NCBI RefSeq assembly: GCF_026651875.1
Contig: NZ_CP104067.1
Coordinates: 2,480,001 to 2,544,000, forward strand
Direction: 5' to 3'
Origin: Alicyclobacillus fastidiosus
GTDB taxonomy: Bacteria > Bacillota > Bacilli > Alicyclobacillales > Alicyclobacillaceae
DNA: 64,000 nt
Shown: positions 18,444 through 27,572 of the stretch, one piece after another
How the letters are laid out: each line of letters opens with the position of its first letter
Position numbering within the stretch: position 1 is the first letter of the stretch
The notes under the pieces: generated by a model
The model's database searches: none
What the model was told of the DNA's origin: nothing
What the model saw: only the letters and a program-made list of their open reading frames with translations
Made by a program: the position numbers and the translations under genes

Positions 18444-19409
18444 ATGGGCCTGATGAGATTTCTGGTCAAACGCATCATTGCCCTTATTATCACCATCTCG
18501 CTCGTGCTCACCGTTGCTTATCTCTTGATGTACTACTCTCCGGGAAGTTTTTTTAATTCCGCCAACATCGGCGCGGGGATGGGTCAGCTGCAACTTCAGG
18601 ATCCAGCACTCTATCATCAATATATTAACCAATTTGAAAGCCGCTATGGGCTAGACCAGCCGGTATGGGAGCAGGTGGTGAAATACGTCTGGCACTCGCT
18701 CACCTTTAATTTCGGGAACTCGTTCGAAAACCCTTCGGTGACAATCTCCAGTCAGTTGGCGACAGCGTTGCCGATTAGCGCTGTGTTAGCTGTTGGTTCC
18801 GTCGTTCTTTCCATCATTGTCGGCATCCCGCTGGGCGTGCTGGCAGCTTTGAAACGCAACACGTGGATCGACTCTACCTTGACCACGCTGTCGGTGGCCG
18901 GTCAGGCTATTCCGTCGTTTGTGCTCGCCGTCTTGCTGGTGTTGCTGTTTGGTGTCTGGTTGCCAGGCGTCTTGCCGGTGAACGGGTGGGGAACGATCGG
19001 AGAAGCGGTGTTGCCAATCATTGCTCTTTCGGCCGCCAATATCGGCGTCGTCACGCGCTACACGCGCGGAAGCCTTATCGAAGGCTTGCGACAGGAGTAC
19101 ATCCGTACGGCGCAGGCCAAAGGGGTGCGGTACTGGCCCATCGTCTTTCGTCACGCGATGCGTAACTCGCTGACGGCACTTATCACCGTGATCGGCCCGG
19201 CATTTGCCTTCACGGTCGTCAGCACGGTGTGGGTTGAGCAGATCTTTTCGATTCCCGGCGTGGGCAACTTGCTCTCCACTGCTTTTTCGTCGAAGGATGT
19301 GCCCTTGTCTATTACGTCTGTGTTCATTCTTTGCCTGATGGTTATGGGGATGAATTTGATAGTGGACCTTCTTTATGGGTTGCTCGATCCGCGCGTTCAA
19401 CTCGAATAG
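18444..19409 (+). CDS. Peptide ABC transporter permease (OppB/DppB type)
   Basis: Inner permease subunit of 321 aa with six predicted membrane segments: the first at residues 7-30, the remainder from about residue 105 on. The EAA-loop signature is visible (EYIRTAQAKGVRYWPIVFRHAMRNSL), which contacts the ATPases. The ATG is preceded by GGGGGA eight bases upstream. It lies 80 bases after the binding-protein gene and 60 bases before the second permease. It forms the membrane channel together with the OppC-type subunit. Confidence 0.94.
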   Translation: MGLMRFLVKRIIALIITISLVLTVAYLLMYYSPGSFFNSANIGAGMGQLQLQDPALYHQYINQFESRYGLDQPVWEQVVKYVWHSLTFNFGNSFENPSVTISSQLATALPISAVLAVGSVVLSIIVGIPLGVLAALKRNTWIDSTLTTLSVAGQAIPSFVLAVLLVLLFGVWLPGVLPVNGWGTIGEAVLPIIALSAANIGVVTRYTRGSLIEGLRQEYIRTAQAKGVRYWPIVFRHAMRNSLTALITVIGPAFAFTVVSTVWVEQIFSIPGVGNLLSTAFSSKDVPLSITSVFILCLMVMGMNLIVDLLYGLLDPRVQLE

Positions 19410-19469
19410 AAAACACGGCTCACTACTCTAAAGAGACAATCGACATCGTGGAGAAAGGTGGTTACACAG

Positions 19470-20360
19470 TTGGCTGTTTTCATGACGACGGCAAATGCCT
19501 CCGTGCAGGCCACGAGGCGCCGCTCACAGCTCTCCCTAGCATGGCGCCGATACAGACGTAACTGGCTGGCAGTCGCAGGACTGGTATGGGTCATCCTGTT
19601 TATTATCATCGGGATCATCGGTCCCTGGATTGCGCCGCAAAACTATGCTCAAACGAATTTTCTCTACGCAAATCACCCTCCGTCTGCAAAATTCCCGTTT
19701 GGTACGGACGGGCTCGGCCATGACATGTTAAGTCAAATCTTGTGGAGCGTGCAAAATGCGCTGGAGATTGCGTTTGGCGCCACGCTGGTCAGCTTCATTA
19801 TCGGGACAGCGCTTGGGCTGTGGGCTGGCCTGCAGGGTGGTGTCGCCGACATGATCATCATGCGGTTGGTCGATTTTATGTTCGCGTTTCCCGCCTACTT
19901 TCTCAACTTGATTTTGGTTGTTAAATTCGGGCGCGGTATGTTGCCCATCCTGATGGCCATCGGCGTCACGGGCTGGGCCGGATATGCTCGTCTGATTCGC
20001 AGTCTCGTTCTCGGTATGAGAAACGGGGAGATGGTAGAGGCGGCAAGGGCGCTTGGCGCGACGCGAGCACACATTGCCCGTCGCTATCTGTTGCCGAATG
20101 TCGTCAGCAGCATGCTCGTGGCGCTCGCGTTCGGGATTCCTGGGGACCTGACAGTCATGGCTGGCTTGAGCGTGGTCGGCATGGGGTTGCTTCCGCCGCT
20201 TCCGAGTTTTGGAAATATGATCGCGCAAGCGGGAAGCAACGTACTGGGATACCCGTGGCTTCTGTACTTTCCAGCCGGAGTGTTCGCCATCACACTGCTG
20301 TCGTTCCTATTCGTGGCTGACGGGTTGCAGGAAGCACTCAACCCGAAAGGAGGATATTAA
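19470..20360 (+). CDS. Peptide ABC transporter permease (OppC/DppC type)
   Basis: Second permease of about 296 aa. The TTG at 19470 is favoured because GAGAAAGGTGG ends eight bases before it; a GTG at 19458 and an ATG at 19482 are in frame. The cytoplasmic N-terminal arm (RRRSQLSLAWRRYRRN) precedes the first membrane helix, as in OppC. The coupling loop reads EMVEAARALGATRAHIARRYLLPN. Its stop codon overlaps the ATG of the first ATPase gene, so the two are translationally coupled. Confidence 0.93.
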   Translation: MAVFMTTANASVQATRRRSQLSLAWRRYRRNWLAVAGLVWVILFIIIGIIGPWIAPQNYAQTNFLYANHPPSAKFPFGTDGLGHDMLSQILWSVQNALEIAFGATLVSFIIGTALGLWAGLQGGVADMIIMRLVDFMFAFPAYFLNLILVVKFGRGMLPILMAIGVTGWAGYARLIRSLVLGMRNGEMVEAARALGATRAHIARRYLLPNVVSSMLVALAFGIPGDLTVMAGLSVVGMGLLPPLPSFGNMIAQAGSNVLGYPWLLYFPAGVFAITLLSFLFVADGLQEALNPKGGY

Positions 20361-21346
20361 TGGCTGAGGACCTATTGACAGTAGAGAACCTGTACACGCA
20401 ATTCGAACGGACCGACGACACCGTATACGCGGTCAACGGTGTCAGCTTTTCGGTCGCACCCGGTGAGACGCTGGGCATCGTCGGTGAAAGTGGATCAGGA
20501 AAGTCGGTTTCGCTGTTGTCCGTGCTTGGCCTCTTGCGCGGTACTGGCCGGGTAATGTCCGGGACAGCCAAGTTTATGGGTACGAACCTTTTGAAACTGC
20601 GGCGCAGGCAATTGGAAGATATCCGTGGTCGGGATATTGGCGTGGTATTTCAGGACCCTATGAGCAGTCTGAACCCGACGATGCGGATTGGCGATCAAAT
20701 CATGGAAGCCATGCTCACCCATCAATACACCAACCGAAAGGGTGCGTTTGCGCGCACGCTGGATCTGCTAGAGGAAGTGGGGATTCCGGAGCCGAAGACG
20801 CGCTTTCGCAACTATCCGCATGAGTTTTCGGGTGGCATGCGGCAACGGGTGATGATCGCCATGGCAATTGCATGTGAGCCGCAATTGCTTATTGCTGACG
20901 AGCCGACGACAGCACTGGATGTGACTGTGCAGATGCAGATCCTGTCGCTCTTGCAGAAACTGCGGGATAAGCGGCGGATGAGCATCGTCATGATTACGCA
21001 CGATTTCGGCGTGGCGACGAATTTCTGCGATAGGATTATTGTTATGTACGCAGGCAAAGTGATGGAAAGCGCGTCGCTGGACGAATTTCTCAAACGGCCC
21101 GCCCATCCTTACACTATCGGTCTGAAGGCGTCGATCATCGAGGTTGGGCACCGGGATAAGGAACTTCGCCCGATTCCGGGAATGGCTGATACGTTGAACG
21201 AGGTACCGCAGAGTTGTCCCTACGCGGCTCGCTGCAGGTTTGCGCAGGATCGTTGCAGACAGGAACTTCCTGAACTGCGTCACGTAGGAGCGAACCACTA
21301 TGTTGCGTGTCACCGAGCTGAGGAGGTGATGGCAGATGTCGGATGA
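20360..21346 (+). CDS. Peptide ABC transporter ATPase (OppD/DppD type)
   Basis: ATP-binding subunit of 328 aa. Walker A is GESGSGKS near residue 41, the Q loop is VVFQDPMSSLNP, the ABC signature is FSGGMRQR, Walker B is LLIADEPTTALD and the switch histidine is in MITHDFG. The C-terminal oligopeptide-transporter extension carries CPYAARCRFAQDRC, whose cysteines could hold an iron-sulfur cluster as in other DppD/OppD proteins. Its start overlaps the preceding stop, and its end overlaps the next gene by 11 bases. Confidence 0.95.
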   Translation: MAEDLLTVENLYTQFERTDDTVYAVNGVSFSVAPGETLGIVGESGSGKSVSLLSVLGLLRGTGRVMSGTAKFMGTNLLKLRRRQLEDIRGRDIGVVFQDPMSSLNPTMRIGDQIMEAMLTHQYTNRKGAFARTLDLLEEVGIPEPKTRFRNYPHEFSGGMRQRVMIAMAIACEPQLLIADEPTTALDVTVQMQILSLLQKLRDKRRMSIVMITHDFGVATNFCDRIIVMYAGKVMESASLDEFLKRPAHPYTIGLKASIIEVGHRDKELRPIPGMADTLNEVPQSCPYAARCRFAQDRCRQELPELRHVGANHYVACHRAEEVMADVG

Positions 21347-22295
21347 GCCGTTGTTGCAGGTCGAAGGGGTATCGAAGCGATTTAAGGTGCGCGGTCGTAC
21401 ACTGCATGCGGTCGAGCGCGTATCATTTGAGCTTCGGGCTGGTCAGACGCTGGGATTGGTTGGAGAGAGCGGCTCGGGCAAATCAACGCTGGGCCGCATG
21501 GTATTGCGGTTGCTGGAGACGAACGAAGGCCGTGTGGTGTTTCAGGGACAGGATCTTGCGAAGCTGTCAGCAAAAGAGATGCGGGTACAGCGGCGGGATA
21601 TGCAGATTATTTTTCAGAACCCACTGGCTTCTCTGAGCTCCCGGATGACAGTTGCGGATGCGATAGAGGACGCGATGATCATCCAGAAGATAGGCGGGTC
21701 GGCGACGGAGCGCCGCAAGAGCGTCGACGAAGTGCTTGAGCGGGTCGGATTGCCGTTGTCAGCTGGCCAGGCCTATCCGTTCGAACTGTCGGGTGGACAG
21801 CAGCAGCGGGTGGGTATCGCCCGCGCACTGGCGTTGCGGCCAAAGCTAGTAGTCTGCGACGAGCCGATTTCCGCACTCGACGTCTCCGTTCAGATACAGA
21901 TCATCCAGTTGTTGCAGGACCTGCAACGGGAATTGAACATGGCCTACATCTTTATCTCCCACAATCTTGGGGTTGTGCAATTCCTCAGTGACACGGTGAT
22001 GGTGCTGTATCTCGGCGAGGTGGTCGAGCAGGCCGAGGCGCAGAAGTTGTTCGAAGCGCCGAAGCATCCGTACACGCGAGCATTGATAAACTCCATTCTC
22101 AAAGTGCCTGAGACGAGTGCAGACAAACGCCCCCTGGTTGCGCTGCCAGGTGAGATGCCGTCACCGTTTTCGCCGCCGTCTGGGTGTCCGTATCATCCGC
22201 GGTGTGCGCTGGCCACGGATCAGTGCAAGAGCGAGAAGCCGCTGTTGCGGCAGGTGTCGGCAGACCACTTAGCCGCCTGTCACTACGCCAATTGA
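21336..22295 (+). CDS. Peptide ABC transporter ATPase (OppF/DppF type)
   Basis: Second ATP-binding subunit of 319 aa. Visible motifs: Walker A GESGSGKST, Q loop IIFQNPLASLSS, signature LSGGQQQRVG, Walker B LVVCDEPISALD and H loop FISHNLG. The C-terminal oligo_HPY-type extension includes CPYHPRCALATDQC. It overlaps the OppD-type gene by 11 bases. Together the five genes encode a complete importer for peptides or peptide-like solutes; the substrate is not given by the sequence. Confidence 0.95.
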   Translation: MSDEPLLQVEGVSKRFKVRGRTLHAVERVSFELRAGQTLGLVGESGSGKSTLGRMVLRLLETNEGRVVFQGQDLAKLSAKEMRVQRRDMQIIFQNPLASLSSRMTVADAIEDAMIIQKIGGSATERRKSVDEVLERVGLPLSAGQAYPFELSGGQQQRVGIARALALRPKLVVCDEPISALDVSVQIQIIQLLQDLQRELNMAYIFISHNLGVVQFLSDTVMVLYLGEVVEQAEAQKLFEAPKHPYTRALINSILKVPETSADKRPLVALPGEMPSPFSPPSGCPYHPRCALATDQCKSEKPLLRQVSADHLAACHYAN

Positions 22296-22413
22296 GATAA
22301 TTAATAATAGGAATTAAATGATGGAACCGGAATAATCTACATGAGTAAATACTTCTTCTATTTAAATAAGCCCGAGCTGTGCCACGTGAAAATGAACTTG
22401 GGAGGAAGTAAAT

Positions 22414-23175
22414 ATGAACCTGACGTATGCTCAAAAGAAAGCGTTTTACGAGAATGGGTTTATCAAAATTCCAGGCGTCGTCCCGCAAATTATGGTGGAT
22501 TCAGCCTTGAAGGCTATTAACCATTCTATAGGTGAAGGTCTAAGCGCGGAAGACATGGTTATTATGCGTGCCCAGTCCTATTGCAAAGAGCTGGTTCACG
22601 AACCAGTTATCACTGACCTATTCAACAAAACAGCGGCTTGGGAACTTTCTGAGAGTCTGCTTGGTCAAGGTCATGTTCCGGCCGTTAGCGGCGGACAAAT
22701 CGCTTTGAGGTTTCCAGGCCTGCAAGACCCTCCACACAAACCGGGTAGTCATCTAGACGGCATGTACACTCCGACAAATGGAGTTCCTCAAGGTACAATT
22801 CAAAACTTCACGATGCTCGTCGGAGTCTACTTGAATTCTGTCCGACTAGAAAACGCCGGAAATTTAACAGTCTGGCCGGGGACACACCATACGTTCGAGG
22901 AATACTTTCGAGAACATGGTGCCGAGGCGCTGCTCGAAGGAATGCCAAAGGTCGACATGCCGGATCCAGTGCAAATCACGGTAGAGCCAGGCGATGTTGT
23001 ATTCGCACATTATCAGCTTGCGCACGGGACGGCTCCGAATATTTCGCCCAATGTACGTTATGCAATCTACTTTCGCTTGACGCATACCGACTTCGATCGC
23101 AGTCAATGGCAGGCTCCGATGCGCAATATTTGGATGCACTATCCTGGTATTCGAGAGTTACTTCTCGGATCGTGA
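22414..23175 (+). CDS. Phytanoyl-CoA dioxygenase (PhyH) family Fe(II)/2-oxoglutarate oxygenase
   Basis: Single-domain oxygenase of 253 aa with a double-stranded beta-helix fold. The iron triad is visible as His113 and Asp115 (SHLDGMY) and His204 (LAHGTAPN); the 2-oxoglutarate anchor is probably Arg215 (PNVRYAIYF). The ATG follows TTGGGAGG at good spacing. It sits 118 bases after the transporter operon on the same strand and ends at a strong terminator, so it may hydroxylate the imported compound. PhyH-type enzymes include phosphonate hydroxylases (PhnY, TmpA), but no PhnZ-type partner is present and the phn genes are 28 kb away. The specific substrate is unknown. Confidence 0.85.
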   Translation: MNLTYAQKKAFYENGFIKIPGVVPQIMVDSALKAINHSIGEGLSAEDMVIMRAQSYCKELVHEPVITDLFNKTAAWELSESLLGQGHVPAVSGGQIALRFPGLQDPPHKPGSHLDGMYTPTNGVPQGTIQNFTMLVGVYLNSVRLENAGNLTVWPGTHHTFEEYFREHGAEALLEGMPKVDMPDPVQITVEPGDVVFAHYQLAHGTAPNISPNVRYAIYFRLTHTDFDRSQWQAPMRNIWMHYPGIRELLLGS

Positions 23176-23215
23176 TGAACCGTCTTACCGTTGAGTACGT
23201 GGCATCTGACATAAC

Positions 23216-23262
23216 AAAACAGCCAACGCGCAGTACAATGTGTGCCGTGCGTTGGCTGTTTT
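23216..23262 (+). terminator. Strong terminator after the PhyH-family gene
   Basis: Perfect 14-bp stem AAAACAGCCAACGC (23216-23229) with 23249-23262 and a 19-base loop. The 3' arm ends in TTTT on the plus strand and the mirrored arm gives TTTT on the minus strand, so it can work in both directions. It closes the transporter and oxygenase unit. Confidence 0.85.
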
Positions 23263-23437
23263 CATGAAGCTGTTAAATTCCATTGTGGTAATTACTGTAT
23301 AGCAGCTAAATTATTAAAACACAACAACGATGAACATTGGACTTTTATAATATGCGAGATCACTGATTAAATCTGTGGAATTGTGCTCTAGTGTTGATTC
23401 AAACAGCCTCTTTAGGTTTTGCTGGTTTCTCTCAGTT

Positions 23438-23974
23438 TCACCCTATAGATTTTTCAAAGATAAAGATAACTTCCTTAGGAGCGTATTTACGCCACAATTC
23501 TTCTCTTCTTACATTCCCAACTTCGTAATCGTCGATAGAGATCCTTTCGTATTCCTCATAATGCAAACCTTTGGCAACGAGTTCAGTGGGTTTGAATCCG
23601 TTTTTCAAATAAAACTTCTCAACTGTCGGATCGTCCGCTGAACCTACAGCGATTTTCCTATAACCTCTTGTTTTAACTGCGCTTTCAAAGACACGTATCA
23701 TTCTTGATCCAATCCCGACTCTGGCATATCCTTTTGTTTCGTTTAAATCCACTGCGATCCCTTGCAAAGTAATCACCGATTCATCTTTTTTGGATGGATG
23801 TCCATAACATATGCCGATCAGTTCATCACCGTTGACTGCAACAAAGTACAAATCTGGATTTGCTGCGACTCTTTGTACAAATTCAGGAAATTTTTCCCTA
23901 TCCAAATACTCACTCTGAAAGGCGTGCGCTCTTTCATAATCGTGTTGCTCAATAGTTCTAACCTCGATCATCAT
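23438..23974 (-). CDS. GNAT-family N-acetyltransferase
   Basis: Acetyl-CoA-dependent N-acetyltransferase of about 178 aa. The start at 23974 (MMIEVRTIEQHDYERA) is chosen because GGAGG lies five bases upstream; the frame extends further but without homology. Acetyl-CoA-binding motif A is visible as ITLQGIAVDLNETKGYARVGIGSRMIRVFE, and the conserved C-terminal YLKNGF block follows. The acceptor is unknown. It is a stand-alone gene at the start of the patchwork region. Confidence 0.85.
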   Translation of the reverse strand: MMIEVRTIEQHDYERAHAFQSEYLDREKFPEFVQRVAANPDLYFVAVNGDELIGICYGHPSKKDESVITLQGIAVDLNETKGYARVGIGSRMIRVFESAVKTRGYRKIAVGSADDPTVEKFYLKNGFKPTELVAKGLHYEEYERISIDDYEVGNVRREELWRKYAPKEVIFIFEKSIG

Positions 23975-24054
23975 GACATCCTCCATTACGTCCAGCACTT
24001 GCAGCCCAACTAATAACGCTAATATAGTTCGTACTGCGCTATTCTGCCCCTTAG

Positions 24055-24333
24055 TCCAATAACGGCGATTACGAATCACTTGAACACCAATTTGCGGGCG
24101 ATAAGAAGAAAATTGAGCAATTCGTGAATACCTGCTCTCTTGGTGAATTTTTCTTGTTGGCTCGAAATGAGTCAGTGGACAACGACGCCATATTTGATGA
24201 GTTCTGTAAGGTCGTGCAGCACTTTTGGACTGAACGTGTCAAAGACCTTTTCCCCGAACGCAATATCGTTGTCGAAATCGGATGGGAAATTGTTGGAGAA
24301 AAAGGAATGGCTATCACAATGTATCAAGCTTAA
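24055..24333 (+). pseudogene. 5'-truncated gene of unknown function
   Basis: The frame is open from a stop at 24052-24054 with no usable start until a GTG at 24124, which lacks a ribosome site. The peptide (DKKKIEQFVNTCSLGEFFLLARNES, ending VVEIGWEIVGEKGMAITMYQA) has the composition of a real protein and appears to be the C-terminal part of a small alpha/beta protein. The N-terminus was probably lost by rearrangement next to the IS110 element. Family not recognised. Confidence 0.45.
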
Positions 24334-24442
24334 TTTTCTTCAGCTAGTCATAATGAACGACACCGGCTCCGTTTCGCACATCGTGGTTTACAGTGAAACT
24401 TGAGAGAACAGTGCAGAGCCACATACGAAGGGAGCCGATACT

Positions 24443-25369
24443 ATGAAGACTATCACAAAGTTTGTAGGTTTGGATGTATCCAAGGATAATATCGCAGTAG
24501 CGGTAGCAGACGAAGGTCGAGGGGAACCGAGATATATCGGAATGTTCCCTCATACGGTGGAAGCTGTAAGGAGTCTGGTAAATAGATTGGATTCAGATGA
24601 AGTCGAACTGGAGTTTTGTTACGAAGCTGGTCCAACAGGTTACGGGCTCTATCGACTACTGCGTGCAATGGAGATGCCGTGTACCGTTGTCGCACCTTCC
24701 CTCATTCCGGTTCGCCAAGGAGATCGAGTGAAGACAGACAAGCGAGATGCGTTGAGATTGGCACAATTGTTCAGGGCTGGAGAGTTGGTTGCAGTCTTTG
24801 TTCCAAATGAGGAAAACGAGTCATTACGGGATTTAGTGCGGGCACGGGAAGATGCGGTGGAAGACCGTACACGGGCAAGGCATCGGCTATCCAAGTTCCT
24901 ACTCAGACACAATCGGCGTCCTGAAACTAAGCTTAGTGCTTGGGGAGCTATGCATCGTCGGTGGTTGGACGGTCTAAAATGGACGGATCGTCGAGAAGAA
25001 GTGGTGTACCAGGAGTATTTGCATCATTTAGACGAAATTGAGGGACGTCTCAAACGTCTTGAGGCAGCTATACATTTGGAGGCAACGGAAAGCGAGAGAG
25101 CTCCAGTGATTCAGGCTTTGCAAACACTGAAGGGTGTTGCAGAGGTCATCGCAACCTCTTTGGTCGCTGAGGTTGGGGAGTTTCGTCGTTTCCATAATCC
25201 AAAGCAGTTAATGGCATATGCCGGACTGGTACCATCCGAGTATTCGAGTGGTGTATCTCGAAAGCAGGGTAGAATCACGAAGTCTGGGAATTCACATCTC
25301 AGACGGGTTCTAGGAGAGGCAGCATGGTGTTACCGATACAAACCGGCCATTAAAGGAAAGTGGTATTAA
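24443..25369 (+). pseudogene. IS110-family transposase, 5' part, interrupted by an IS3-type element
   Basis: Residues 1-304 carry the DEDD-type catalytic domain typical of IS110/IS1111: the first Asp in FVGLDVSKDN, the Glu in FCYEAGPTGY, and KTDKRDALRLA. The C-terminal domain (LKGVAEVIATSLVAEVGEFRRF) follows. The protein then runs into KGKWY and a stop where an IS3-type element has entered. The missing C-terminus continues in frame at 26670-26890. The gene is therefore split and inactive as it stands. Confidence 0.88.
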
Positions 25370-25440
25370 GTCAATAGAATGGACACCCCAAAACAGAGAA
25401 ATTATAAGTTTTAATATTCTGATATGATGCCTGTTATCGT

Positions 25441-26346
25441 TCAGCTTGCTGCAGCTCTTATAGCGTGGAAATATCTTCTTTCGAATTCAACCGGTGTTAG
25501 AAAACCGATTGATGAGTGAACTCGTTCCCGGTTATACCAGACCTCGATGTATTCGAAGATCCGCCGGATTGCCTGTTCCCTCGTTTTGAACTTTTCCAGA
25601 TAGACGAGCTCTCGCTTGATAATGCTGTGAAACGACTCGATGCACGCATTATCAAAACAGTTACCTTTGCGACTCATGCTACCGACCATCTTGTATTCTC
25701 GCAGCTTGTCCTGATAGTCATGAGAGGCATATTGGCTCCCACGATCCGAATGATGCAGCACGGTTTCTGTTGGGTCTTGGCGTTCGTATGCCTGCTCCAG
25801 TGCCCTGATGCACAGCTCTTTCGTCATCCGTGCTCCCGCACGCCAGCCCACAATCTTACGGCTATAAAGGTCCATTAGGCTAGCCAGGTAGACCCATCCT
25901 TCGTCCGTTGGGATGTAGGTGATGTCTGCCATGTACACCTGGTTGGGTCGCTCTGCTACAAACGTTTGATTCAGTACATTCTCCTGTACCGGATAATCGT
26001 GGTTCGAATACGTGGTCGCCTTGTACTTGCGAACGGTACGGCTCCTCAGTTGATTCTCTCGCATGATTTTGGCCACGGTCTTCTGCGCCACACGCTCGCC
26101 TTCCTGGCGCAGGATCTGCGTGATTTTAGGACTGCCATAAAGACGACGGGATTTCACGAATATCTGATGAATCCGCTTCGTTATTCGCTTCCGACGTTTG
26201 GCTCGCTTACTCTCAGGTCGTTCACGCCAGGCATAATACCCGCTCCGAGATACACCCAACACTTTGCACATCTTCTCAACTGAAAATTTGGAGCGGTGTC
26301 TGTGGATGAATTTATACCTTACTTCCGGTCGTTGGTGAAGATGCAC
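25441..26346 (-). CDS. IS3-family transposase orfB (DDE integrase domain)
   Basis: 301-aa integrase-like domain protein. It has the HTH_21 segment (HLHQRPEVRYKFIHRHRSKFSVEKMCKVLGVSRSGYYAW) and an rve catalytic core with the DDE residues in MADITYIPT, HSDRGSQYAS and the distal Glu of SFHSIIKRELV. It overlaps orfA by 28 bases in a different frame. In this family the active OrfAB protein is made by -1 frameshifting in the overlap. Both frames look intact, so this copy may be active. Confidence 0.92.
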   Translation of the reverse strand: MHLHQRPEVRYKFIHRHRSKFSVEKMCKVLGVSRSGYYAWRERPESKRAKRRKRITKRIHQIFVKSRRLYGSPKITQILRQEGERVAQKTVAKIMRENQLRSRTVRKYKATTYSNHDYPVQENVLNQTFVAERPNQVYMADITYIPTDEGWVYLASLMDLYSRKIVGWRAGARMTKELCIRALEQAYERQDPTETVLHHSDRGSQYASHDYQDKLREYKMVGSMSRKGNCFDNACIESFHSIIKRELVYLEKFKTREQAIRRIFEYIEVWYNRERVHSSIGFLTPVEFERRYFHAIRAAAS

Positions 26347-26615
26347 ATAGCTTTTTTTAGGATTGCATTCTCCTCTCGAAGATCACGTAGCTCTCGCTCT
26401 AAGTCACGAATTGTCTGAGCTTCTGACCTGAGGTTCCCACTCCCAACAAACGGGGCGGACGGATCCTCCTTATATTTCGACATCCAGCCATACAACGTCT
26501 TTTGTGATACGCCTAGCTCCCGAGCTACTTGGCTCGTCGTTTTCCCACTCTCCAAAGCCAATTGCACTGCATGAAGTTTGAATTCCTTGTCGTACTTCTG
26601 TGTCATGTGGCTCAC
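26319..26615 (-). CDS. IS3-family transposase orfA (helix-turn-helix, leucine zipper)
   Basis: 98-aa protein with the HTH_Tnp_1 motif (YDKEFKLHAVQLALESGKTTSQVARELGVSQKTLYGWMSKY) followed by a coiled-coil segment (RDLERELRDLREENAILKKAM). Its C-terminal end overlaps orfB by 28 bases, the usual position for programmed -1 frameshifting in IS3-family elements. Confidence 0.92.
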   Translation of the reverse strand: MSHMTQKYDKEFKLHAVQLALESGKTTSQVARELGVSQKTLYGWMSKYKEDPSAPFVGSGNLRSEAQTIRDLERELRDLREENAILKKAMCIFTNDRK

Positions 26616-26657
26616 CTCGAATCGCCTTATTCTTACATTCCCGATTCGTTGTGTCCA

Positions 26658-26890
26658 CTATTACAACCTAGCACCAAAAGATTCGAAAACGGCAAGAAGG
26701 GCAGAGTCCCAAGGTACAGGACATTGCTTGGCGAGCACAAGACAGACTTCATCGAAAGTATATGAAGATGGTATCTAGAGGTAAGCATCACAATGTAGCC
26801 GTCACTTCAGTAGCTAGAGAATTGCTGGGATTTATATGGGCCATCGCATGCGAGGCAGAGCGTCAGATGGAAACATCGACTGCAGTGTAA
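26658..26890 (+). pseudogene. IS110-family transposase, severed C-terminal part
   Basis: In the frame starting about 26670 the sequence reads KIRKRQEGQSPKVQDIAWRAQ, RLHRKYMKMVSRGKHHNVAVT and ARELLGFIWAIACEAE, the expected C-terminus of IS110 transposases. It completes the protein interrupted at 25369. The following bases to about 27180 have no gene and probably include the IS110 right end. Confidence 0.8.
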
Positions 26891-27208
26891 CTTTTGTGGG
26901 ATAGAACTGTAATAAAGAACGATTGTAGTTAGGGTTGAAGGTCGGGACTGAAGGCACAGGAATCCGGTACGGGGAAACCTCGTCCCCCTTTTGTGCAAGG
27001 TTCAGAACCTGACGCACGTGACTAGTCCGAGGCAGCCCCATGACGGAGGTACGAAATGTGGTAACCAACCCACGGATATCAGTGTGCCAACCGTCGACGA
27101 ACCTTGCCTTCGGTCCGGGCTTTTAACCCCATCACGACACGGGGCTTGACGGTGTCGTTCATATCAAAGGGCAGGAATGTTGAACAAGAGATAGACGGGA
27201 GGTATACC

Positions 27209-27538
27209 ATGACCGAAGATTTTTATTGCGATGAAGTATTAAGCGGAAAAACGTCTGTTGAAAAAGTATTTGAAACCCAAAATGTACTGGCATATCACCA
27301 TACACGTCCTTTTTATCCAGTACATATAGTCGTAATTCCGAAGCGACATATACCATCACTAATTACTTTAGAGGATGCAGACACCGACATCCTTCTTGAG
27401 TTGTTGAATGTCGTTAAAAGGGTTGCGATTCAGGTAACGAATGAACACGGGGCATGCAGGGTTTTAACCAATCTTGGAAAGTACCAGGATTCAAAGCATC
27501 TACACTGGCACGTCGCCTTTGGCGAACCCTTTCGATGA
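27209..27538 (+). CDS. HIT-family nucleotide-binding protein
   Basis: Histidine-triad protein of 109 aa, a nucleotide hydrolase or transferase of the HINT/Fhit fold. The catalytic triad is visible as His97-Leu-His99-Trp-His101 (SKHLHWHVAFG), with the family strand PVHIVVIPKRHIPS upstream. The ATG at 27209 has GGGAGG six bases upstream; the frame extends further without homology. It stands alone in the patchwork, followed closely by one of the recurrent palindromic repeats. Substrate unknown. Confidence 0.88.
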   Translation: MTEDFYCDEVLSGKTSVEKVFETQNVLAYHHTRPFYPVHIVVIPKRHIPSLITLEDADTDILLELLNVVKRVAIQVTNEHGACRVLTNLGKYQDSKHLHWHVAFGEPFR

Positions 27539-27544
27539 AAGTTG

Positions 27545-27572
27545 TTGAACTAAGGGACAGGATAGAACAGTA
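27545..27572 (+). repeat. Short copy of the recurrent palindrome-like repeat
   Basis: TTGAACTAA, then GGGACAG, then TAGAACAGTAT, located just after the HIT gene and before the kinase gene. It matches the arms and core of the other repeats at 29727, 34983 and 46995. Confidence 0.5.

Larger units (their letters stand above)
25380..26657 (-). mobile_element. IS3-family insertion inside the IS110 element
   Basis: An element of about 1.28 kb, bounded by short inverted ends TGGACAC (25380-25386) and GTGTCCA (26651-26657), carrying overlapping orfA and orfB on the minus strand. It separates the two halves of the IS110 transposase. The exact ends and target duplication could not be fixed. Confidence 0.7.
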
